A stretch of DNA of 64,000 nucleotides. Source: Hypoxylon rubiginosum. Its lineage: Eukaryota > Ascomycota > Sordariomycetes > Xylariales > Hypoxylaceae. Location: positions 186,001 through 250,000 of the forward strand of contig CADCXA010000016.1 in NCBI GenBank assembly GCA_902806565.1, given 5' to 3'. Within the stretch, counting starts at the first letter, position 1, and each line of letters starts with the position of its first letter. Under the pieces are notes generated by a model that saw nothing but the letters and a program-made list of their open reading frames with translations, ran no database searches and was not told where the DNA came from. A program made the translations under genes and the position numbers. Shown in pieces: positions 56,704 to 64,000 of this stretch.

Positions 56704-59700
56704 GGTGACGACGGTGGGTGGTGAGAGCCGGCTTATGTAGGATGAAATTTATTGGTGTTTGCTGCTAGCTGGCTGCGTCTCTTGGTCTGATTTAGTTTAT
56801 GAGCTGTCATATTAGGGGATCTGTAGAAATAAGGGCACTAACAGGTTTTTTTTCTTCCACTTGTATCTTCTACAGCTCTTCGAAAAAACTCTGCCTGTAC
56901 CGTGCACACTATGCGCGCTCGTGTACGTACATGTATTGTGTGCGAGGTCACTGAGGGTAGTCAGACGGAAATAAACCGTGTTGGGCGCGCTGCTAGAAGA
57001 GACTATCGTATCCCTTTTATAACCAGCAGGCAAACCTACCTGCCAGCCTGATCGTCTAGTTTATGCTGAAAACAATCCCCCATTTCGGCGCTATAGCTAC
57101 GGTTCCTTTCTTTAGCTGTCAGACTCCCTTATCCGAGGGGTTGTTTCGACCAAATCTTGCGTTTCCCTGGACCAGTAGTATCTCGTCCTTCGTCCCAGTA
57201 CGACATGCCGCTACCATGGTTACGATGAATCATGAGTGCATTCGCGTCTGGCCACGTCCAAGCGGTGTTTTTTTTCTTCGTCAGCCTCCTCAACCATCCT
57301 CGAAGTAACGTTGTGTTTCAAACCCATATCCAGTCTACGGCGAACGATCTCGTCTCGCGAGACGGATCAAGAGAGTAGACCAATTCTCCTTACTTCTTTC
57401 TTTCAGCCATCTTTTGACCCTTTCAGAGAGATGCGTCCGGCGGTGAAGCGGGCCAGCAGTCGAAGCGAGGACGGCGATATCGGTAGGCTTCGAAGCAGAT
57501 GTGATCCATCATCTCGGAGGCTTTGGACCCAAGGGTTTGGATCTGCAACGCATCACAGGGCGTCCAGTTCTTCTGCAGTGCCGGAATGAGCGACCTATTT
57601 GGAAAAGGCGAACCCTTGTCCGTGCCCAACCTGTGGCCATGCCGGTCATCAACTAGGGGTGGCTCACAGCCCTGCCGATAGGTTGCAGCCGTCACCAAGA
57701 AGACTCACCGTGAAGGGGGATTAGTGGTCGGCTCGGCGGCTCCTTCGATGTATCTCTACCGGGGTGTCCCCCACGGTCGACGGCCTCTGGGACCCGCACG
57801 CTCCAACGAGATTGGTAGGTTCTATACCGATTACTCTCTGTGTGCATACGATAGCTCTTGTTGCCACCCAATACGCTGTGCCAGTCTCGGCTCCGGAGAC
57901 TCCCTTCTAAGCCACGAAATACGTGATATTATGCGAAGTCAGCTGAAATTGGTAACGCAGGCTGTTTTATCATGCATATATTGCCTGTTACGTGCAGGAA
58001 GGCGTCAGCCCCTGCCTGCCGTGCACCGGTTCGTTGGCACGGGACTTTGCAGCAGCCACTGTCATCATCATCACCTTCGTCGCTTGCTCCTCATCGCTAC
58101 CTGAGACAGAAGACGAACCCGACAAAGCTACTTCCAACTCGAACGATTTACCCGACCAGCCGGGCCGTACGAACTACACTACAATATCGGCCAAGTATTT
58201 GGGAAGCTGACAAACGGTGTTGGAGTGACGAGTAAAAGATGATCCTGAACTACGCTGTGATTGGCGTTTGGTCACGGGGACTGATCCAACTAATACTACC
58301 GACCACATGCGCCCATGCGGAAAAGCTATGAATAGAAAAAGGGACTGCTTATCTATTCTAGGAATTACCTGACAGCATTCCGGGTTTAACAAGGTGTTTG
58401 CCCCTGAGCTATATTCAACAAGAACATTCGTAAATTTAACAACAGGGGGCACAAACACACCAGTCATGTTCAGAATCGTATGATCCAGATAGGCCGAGGG
58501 AACCAATTTTCTACACTTTCAAAGCTTTTCGTGCGCTGCAGTGGCTAAGAAATAGCAGGGAAGACCTTACAATACGGAGCCAGTGGATGGGAGGGAACCA
58601 GTTTTTGAGAAGCGAAACAATAGCTGTTATATTACAGAGTATACTACAGAAAAAGGGACACAACCCTGGAAACACGTCACGATAGTCCTTATTTCTTCTG
58701 AAGCTTAACGCGGAAAAGATTTAAGCTGTTCTAGCTAGGTACATTTGTATAACCGTCCGCTTAGCGAGATGGGCGTGGACGGAAACGGTCTTGCAGACAC
58801 GGAAGCTGAAATAAAAGACACAAAATAGAACCAAGGTAGGTTAGGACCAATTTTCTGTCATTTATCATCTCACACGGAAGCATGGTGACCACGGCTAACT
58901 GCTGAGCCTAGGTACTTTTGCGGGGAGAGGAGAGATATGACAAGCTTGTTACACTTCGCTAGGTAGAGTTCATAGTTGACAGTTGAGTGAGACATGTGAG
59001 ACATACGTCTGTGTATAGCAACAACCAATGTTATACTCTATTTCCGCCCCGAATAAAGGGCTAGCGCTCGGATGCCTTCTCGGGCTGCAACCTAACGGAA
59101 GCACGAGCAGGGATGACCAGCTGCAGAGACAAAAAAAAGATAAAACCAACAGACCCTCGGGGCTACGGCAAAGTTGCCCTGGGGAGCCTTACGCGACGCT
59201 CACGGATCTGAGATATATCTCGCATCACGCTTTTCGTAGAAGATCAGCCGTCACAAGCCGCGTGTACTTCAGGGGTGGGTCATGCAAAGAGGACAATTTT
59301 CAAACCAACAGAGCTCGGCCGGGGTAGGTATAGGCGGTTCCTGAGTCTTAGATGACTAAGAGTGGCCCTATAGTCTCGTCCCGGTGGTGTGCCCATCGAT
59401 ACCGAGCCATTGAAATGCAAAACTTGGGTCATATTTAGACTCCGTTGTGGACTAGGATTCCACGCCGGTCTCCTGGGGAAAAGAGCAGTAGACGATGGGC
59501 AGTGGAGTATCTAGCATCGGCTTTGTCTCGTACCTAGTATAAAGCAAAGAGCGAATAGCGGAAGCATATAGTCTGACTTTGTAAGAGTATAATATCATGT
59601 CCGTCCAATCCCATAGATTCACAATGACCGTATTCGATATACGAAGGATCAGTACAATGGAAAAACTCCGCCTCACTTCACTCCTAGTTACGACCATCTC

Positions 59701-61034
59701 TCTCTGGAAGCCTTGTGGGATAAGCAGGTAGGGACTAAGATAACCAGAAAAATTATGAAACATATTATATATACGGCCGTACTACCCACCTGATCTAAGG
59801 ATCAAATATACATATCTCTTGGCTATGCAGATTACGTTACGAGTTACTTAAATAAATACATGTTTATGAAGAAAGGCTGAAAGACTTATGCAGCTTTGGC
59901 TTGGGCCAACGGGAAGTGTACGTAAGTAGGCATACTAATACTCTGAAATCGGATGATCCCTGAAGACACTAGTTGTGAGATGTGATAATTACTTGCTCAG
60001 CCAGGTATGTGACCTGACACGAAGGAGATCCACGAACGCCAAAAACTGTGCTGGCGACCAGGAGAGGCTAGCGAGGAAAAGCACAAGCACCGCCCCGACG
60101 TATAAGCACGTCTACCGATCTGTCACTTCTAGTCCCCGTGTCTGCTCGTATCCACCACCCCGACAGATGAGAAAAGCAAGACTATTGCCTGCATGGTATA
60201 TCTGACAGAGATAAAGGCTTGGGCTTGGTTGCCTATTATTTCGAGGTAACATACTCTTGGTATGGAAGTCAACCCAAGTGCTAGAAGAGGCCACAACTTC
60301 AATTTCACTTTTCACTTTTCACTAATACTTTTTCTTGCCGACCATCCAGCCATCATACCCGATTCTTCCCTCGTTTATCACCTCGAAAACATGTGTTACA
60401 TTTATTTGCAATTGCCCTGCTTCTTAGTTGCTCAGAGATATTTGACACTTGTGTAAAGTGTTGTTATCGATGAGCTGTCGTGGAATCTAGACCGACACGG
60501 TGACGCTGATGAGATCGTACCTCGGTTCCCGATAACTGGGTATTTCCTTGGGTATGCAGCTATAGGCAGATATTGACGAAGTGATGCTTATGTCACTATC
60601 GTAAAAGTCTGACCTGTCGGCCTGTCAGCCTGTCAAGCCCTGCGATGCTTAACCTTATTCAATAATGCTATGAAGTCATAAGTCATATCCAGGCACAGCT
60701 TGTCCAATTAGACTTTAACCTTTGCGCCAACGACCGTTTAGTGTCTAGCATGACATATGAATGTGTCCGGATGCACCAAAGCGGATGCACCAAGTGGTCG
60801 GTAATGAAACTTCCCCTGACGCTATTCGTATCGATTAGGCATTCCATATCGTTATCTGAGCCAGGGGATTCGCTCTTGCATTCTTCCCAATCTTGAGCTT
60901 TGTAACTCTTTTGAGGAAACAAGTTGACTCCTTTTCTTCTTCTTCCTAATCTATTATTCCATTCTCTAGAAATCGAGTTCTCGCATACTCATCAACGATA
61001 TATCCATCCTAGCTCCCTACCAATAAACGAAACC
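56704..61034. other. Gene-poor region with a weak coding signal near 57.4-58.2 kb
   Basis: No complete gene can be assembled. On the plus strand a possible exon at about 57680-57820 (GGLVVGSAAPSMYLYRGVPH) ends at a GTAGGT donor and could join a frame from about 57992 to 58210 (after a GTGCAG acceptor) reading EGVSPCLPCTGSLARDFAAA with a hydrophobic segment, but the upstream exons are not convincing. On the minus strand 57423-57698 is also open (ASEMMDHICFEAYRYRRPRF). I could not decide between them. The rest (58.5-61.0 kb) shows nothing recognisable; the last 110 bp are the leader of the SH3BGR-type gene. Confidence 0.35.
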
Positions 61035-62355
61035 ATGGCGGATAGCAAGTCTACGTCCTACTCGACCGACCCCGCGCTCTACATCTACACCTCCCTTACA
61101 GCTGGATCATCTCATATCGTGACAGCTACCTCGCGACTGGAAACCATCCTACGGGCGAACAGGGTCCCGTTCAAGGCCTTAGATATTGCAGTAGACGAGA
61201 AGGCGCGTATGCTATGGGGCCGACGAGCAGGCAAGGACGAGTCCGGACGGATACGCAAGCTTCCTGCCCTGGTGCAGATGGGCTTGGTTCTCGGTGTAAG
61301 TTTCACCACTTCGACTTCCCTCCTACTTATAACGAGTCACATTTACATATACCTCCCCAAAATATATATATTGTGAACCAAACCTAATAAGCGAGCGTGC
61401 GTAGGACATCGTAGAAATCGAAGACTGGAACGAATACGGCGAGCTGAAGCAACATGTCAGCATCTACTACGACGACCACACCATCCCGCCCAAGAGCCAG
61501 GCCCCGCCGCCCGCCGCGCCCAAGCCCAAGCCCTACAAACCCCCAGTAGCCCCGGCCGCGTCCTCAAAGACAAGCACTCCCGCACCAGCGCCACCGGCCG
61601 CGCCCCCGCTACCTTCGAACGAGAAATCGAAAGCGACAGGCTCGTCATCGACTCCGACGAAGAAGACTGCCGGCGTAGCAGCAGCCGCGCCCGCCGCCGC
61701 CAAGCCCGTCCATAGTATTGCCGAGGAGGCGGCGCGGAAGGCGAAGCAAGTACAGCTGGAGAACCTGCGGAAGAAGGTTGCCAAGGACAAGGAGGGTAGC
61801 AAGTCGCCTGCACCTAGCGACTCTAGCTCTAAGGAAGCCGGTGCTGCTACGACTGCGGCGACCGACGGCCTAGGCAAGCTGTCGATATCGGGCAAGGCGG
61901 CGGCCGGCGAGGCGGGCCTGCAGTCGCCGCGCACGGGGACATGGCGGGCGGGCGTCGCGCCCGAGGACGCGCTGCGGCCTGTCTTGCAGAGCCCTACCAG
62001 CGGCACCTGGAAGGCGGACAGTAGTAGTAGCAGCAGCAGCAAAGCAACAGCGGCGGCGGTAGTAGCCTCACCAAGTGCGGCTCGTGGGTCCACCGCCGTT
62101 GCGAGTGCTGCGCCCCAGAAGACAGCGGCTGCCTCGAAGGCCCAGACTGTCCCCGAGGCGTCGAGCGAGGAGGACGATGACGACGATGACGATGAGGAAG
62201 ACGAAGATGATGACTCGGAGGAGGAGGAGGAGGAAGAAGAAGAAGAAGAAGAGGATGAGGAGGAGGATGATGACGACGACGATGAAGACGAAGACGAAGA
62301 TGACTCGGAGGAAGACAGCTCCGAAGAAGAAACTGCCAAGGACAAGAAGAAATAA
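61035..62355 (+). CDS. SH3BGR-type thioredoxin-fold protein with acidic tail
   Basis: Two exons, 61035-61295 (donor GTAAGT) and 61405-62355, about 403 residues. The first 105 residues match the SH3-binding glutamic-acid-rich protein fold, a glutaredoxin-like domain without the redox CxxC: ALYIYTSLTAGS, a helix with TSRLETILRANRVPFKALDI, then KLPALVQMGLVLGDIVEIED interrupted in phase by the intron. A long Pro/Ala/Ser/Lys-rich disordered region follows, containing a helix AEEAARKAKQVQLENLRKKV and two GTW motifs (SPRTGTWRAGVAPEDALRPV and SPTSGTWKAD). The C-terminus is an extreme Asp/Glu tract of about 60 residues (62160-62335) ending in a basic KDKKK. ATG context ACCATGG is good. The molecular role in fungi is unknown; an adaptor or chaperone-like role is inference. 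Confidence 0.85.
62160..62335 (+). repeat. GAN-type triplet repeat encoding an Asp/Glu tract
   Basis: Uninterrupted run of GAC/GAT/GAG/GAA codons with rare serines. It is prone to slippage and explains the open Ser- or Phe-rich frames seen in the other phases. Confidence 0.9.
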
Positions 62356-62691
62356 GTTCGGATTAGTCAATACTGTTGACAGCCTATTGACTTTCGAATT
62401 TATTACTATTATTCAGCCGAGGCCAGGAAACTTAGAACCTTGGGGTGTAAGATATCGAGTGTGCGAAGAGACCGAGAAACTACTGGTGGTTCACGGGTTT
62501 CGAGAGAGGCTTAGCGCTTGCGTCGAAGATTTTCTCCTTTTTCTTCTTCCCTCTCTAGACTTTATAATAGATAGATACCTTTCTATTCGATCACTCCCAC
62601 ATTAACCCCCTTTTCTCATCATCTATACGACAGGGAGGACTAGACTATACGCCTTTAACAATTACTCCCGACTCAGCCCTAGTTATTTAAT
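62356..62691. other. Convergent 3' space before PEX6
   Basis: 336 bp between two converging stops, pyrimidine-rich, with no coding signal. It must hold both 3' untranslated regions. Confidence 0.6.
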
Positions 62692-64000
62692 TTAATATAG
62701 ACCGTCGTCGTCGCTAGCCGTGCCATCCTGGAATCGGGCGACTGCCTTGCCTTTGCCCTTCGATCTACCATTTACGCTTCCTCCGTAGCTCCCGTAAGGG
62801 GTGTCGTTGTCACTGCCCTCGTCGCTGGCCGTGGCGACCGCTTTCCCCTTCCCTTTGCTGTTACTAGGAGCAGCTACGGCCTTGCCCTTTCCTTTGCTGC
62901 CCGAAACCGACCTAGATGTCCTCGGCCGGCTATCGTCAAACGGGACCGCGGCCGCCGTGGGCGTCTGGGAATTCTGTTGTTGCGGCTGCGGCTGCTGTTT
63001 TTGCGGCTTCTTGTCCTGGTTCTCAAAGGTTGCTCGCACCTGCTCGTAATGCGCTAATTCGCCGGCGCTGACGCTAGGAATCAATTCCCTGTTGGCGTCG
63101 AGGAAGTCCTGCTCCGTGACCATGACGGCAATGTCTTCGGGAGTGGTGTGGTGGTCGAAAAAGTTAGCCGTCGAGATAGGTTGCTGCTCAGCCTGCTCGC
63201 GTTCCGCGTTGATGACTCGTATCTTAGCATCCACGAGAGTCGCCTGCCGTGTGACGGCCTTCAGCATGGCGTCGCTGCACAAGGCATAAAAGTCGGCGCC
63301 CGTGTATGTATAAGGCAGGTGCTCGGCGACAGCCGGTAGCGACACGGAAGGGTGGAGAGTAAATCTACGGAACAAGTTAGTATTAAAAAAATCAGAGGGA
63401 TTTGGACTTTCAACGCACTTCCTTGTCAGGGCCTCTATGATCTTGAGTTGTTTCTCGTGCGTATCGGAGACCCCGAGATAGAGCATCTTGTCGAATCTAC
63501 CAGGACGTAGCAGTGCCTGATCAAGCAAATCTGGACGGTTCGTCGCGCCAATGACGAATACGCCGCCCCCTCCATCGTCGCCGCCCGACATGCCGTCCAG
63601 TTCAGCCAGGAGTTGTGACACAATCCGGTCCATGACGCCTCCGCTATCTCCCTGGTTTCCTCGTTTTGGGGCAACCGAATCCAGTTCGTCGAAGAAAACA
63701 ACGCAGGGCCTTGCATCTCGTGCTCGTTGGAAGACCCGGCGGACATTGGCTTCTGATTCACCAATGTACATATTGAGCAGCTCAGGTCCCTTGACGCTGA
63801 AAAAGTTCAGACTATATTCCGTGGCAATTGCTTTCGCAAGTAAGGTCTTGCCAGTACCGGGTGGCCCGTAAAACAGGATACCAGAGCGCTTCTTCATCCC
63901 CTTGGCGAATAATTCCGGTCGCTCTAGAGGTAGCTGGATAGTCTCCATGACTGCTTCCTTGACATTGTTAAGACCTCCAACATCGTCCCAGGTCACGTTG
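62692..64000 (-). CDS. PEX6: Peroxisomal biogenesis AAA ATPase Pex6 (C-terminal part, runs off the right edge)
   Basis: Pex6 pairs with Pex1 in a double-ring AAA motor that pulls the receptor Pex5 out of the peroxisome membrane for recycling. Only the second ATPase domain (D2) and the tail are in the window. It opens with [10 protein letters not shown], then Walker A GPPGTGKT, the pore-loop region [20 protein letters not shown], Walker [21 protein letters not shown], sensor [20 protein letters not shown] with the arginine fingers, and the C-terminal helical lid ([20 protein letters not shown]). A 54-nt intron (63418-63365, GTGCGT...ATACTAAC...GTAG) separates the core from the lid; it is a multiple of three and has no stop, so unspliced RNA would stay in frame with 18 extra residues. 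The tail (after about 63050) is Gln-rich and carries three SKGKGKAVA repeats. The 5' part lies beyond 64000. Confidence 0.94.
   Translation of the reverse strand, partial: NVTWDDVGGLNNVKEAVMETIQLPLERPELFAKGMKKRSGILFYGPPGTGKTLLAKAIATEYSLNFFSVKGPELLNMYIGESEANVRRVFQRARDARPCVVFFDELDSVAPKRGNQGDSGGVMDRIVSQLLAELDGMSGGDDGGGGVFVIGATNRPDLLDQALLRPGRFDKMLYLGVSDTHEKQLKIIEALTRKCVESPNPSDFFNTNLFRRFTLHPSVSLPAVAEHLPYTYTGADFYALCSDAMLKAVTRQATLVDAKIRVINAEREQAEQQPISTANFFDHHTTPEDIAVMVTEQDFLDANRELIPSVSAGELAHYEQVRATFENQDKKPQKQQPQPQQQNSQTPTAAAVPFDDSRPRTSRSVSGSKGKGKAVAAPSNSKGKGKAVATASDEGSDNDTPYGSYGGSVNGRSKGKGKAVARFQDGTASDDDGLY

Noticed and set aside
57236..57589. Plus-strand frame MRPAVKRASSRSEDGDIG
   Set aside because: Could be a short exon, but I could not join it to a convincing upstream or downstream exon.
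61533..62345. Minus-strand Ser-rich frame of 270 residues
   Set aside because: It is the complement of the Asp/Glu triplet tract and Ala/Pro-rich region of the SH3BGR-type gene.

Overview
The window is nuclear DNA of a filamentous ascomycete (Pezizomycotina). Evidence: short introns with GTAAGT-type donors, CTAAC-like branch sites and AG acceptors; wide pyrimidine-rich intergenic spaces; and fungus-specific families (a velvet regulator, a Zn2Cys6 activator, an involucrin-repeat protein, a Par32-type GRGG-repeat protein, an Mnn10-type mannosyltransferase). The overall style suggests Sordariomycetes, but this is inference. I see no intact transposon, CRISPR array, rRNA or tRNA gene.

Layout from left to right: 1-3546 intergenic; velB (+, six exons, 3547-5204); a GRGG-repeat Par32-type gene (+, 7335-7834); a GC-rich GNAT acetyltransferase gene (+, 9282-10433) converging on uroporphyrinogen decarboxylase (-, 10493-11718); a 700-residue fungal protein of unknown function (+, 12113-14215) sharing a 394-bp divergent promoter with the decarboxylase; a Zn2Cys6 transcription factor (+, five exons, 16120-18954); a giant involucrin-repeat gene (-, 39953-19918, about 6,640 residues in two exons), which fills almost a third of the window. 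Next come an Mnn10-type alpha-mannosyltransferase (+, from about 42992), a MYND zinc-finger gene (+, 45879-46796), a secreted GH16 glucanase (+, 49140-50132), a heptad-repeat protein (+, 51441-52337), a Ser/Thr-rich GPI-anchored wall protein (+, 54253-54738), a possible small six-cysteine protein (-, 56455-56703), a gene-poor stretch, an SH3BGR-type thioredoxin-fold protein with a very acidic tail (+, 61035-62355), and the 3' part of PEX6 (-, 62692 to beyond the right edge).

The genes do not form a biosynthetic cluster. They are typical fungal housekeeping and development genes: light- and development-dependent regulation (VelB), haem synthesis (UroD), Golgi glycosylation (Mnn10), cell-wall remodelling (GH16, GPI protein), peroxisome import (PEX6), and nitrogen/TOR-linked control (Par32-type). 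The most unusual object is the giant involucrin-repeat gene: an 18.4-kb intron-free exon coding for a disordered protein with about twenty lysine-rich KKSKKxKKK-type blocks between acidic segments, followed by a short conserved coiled-coil exon.

Gene structures were assembled by reading splice sites by eye and checking phase; they have not been verified with transcripts. The start of the Mnn10-type gene and its last few dozen residues are unresolved.
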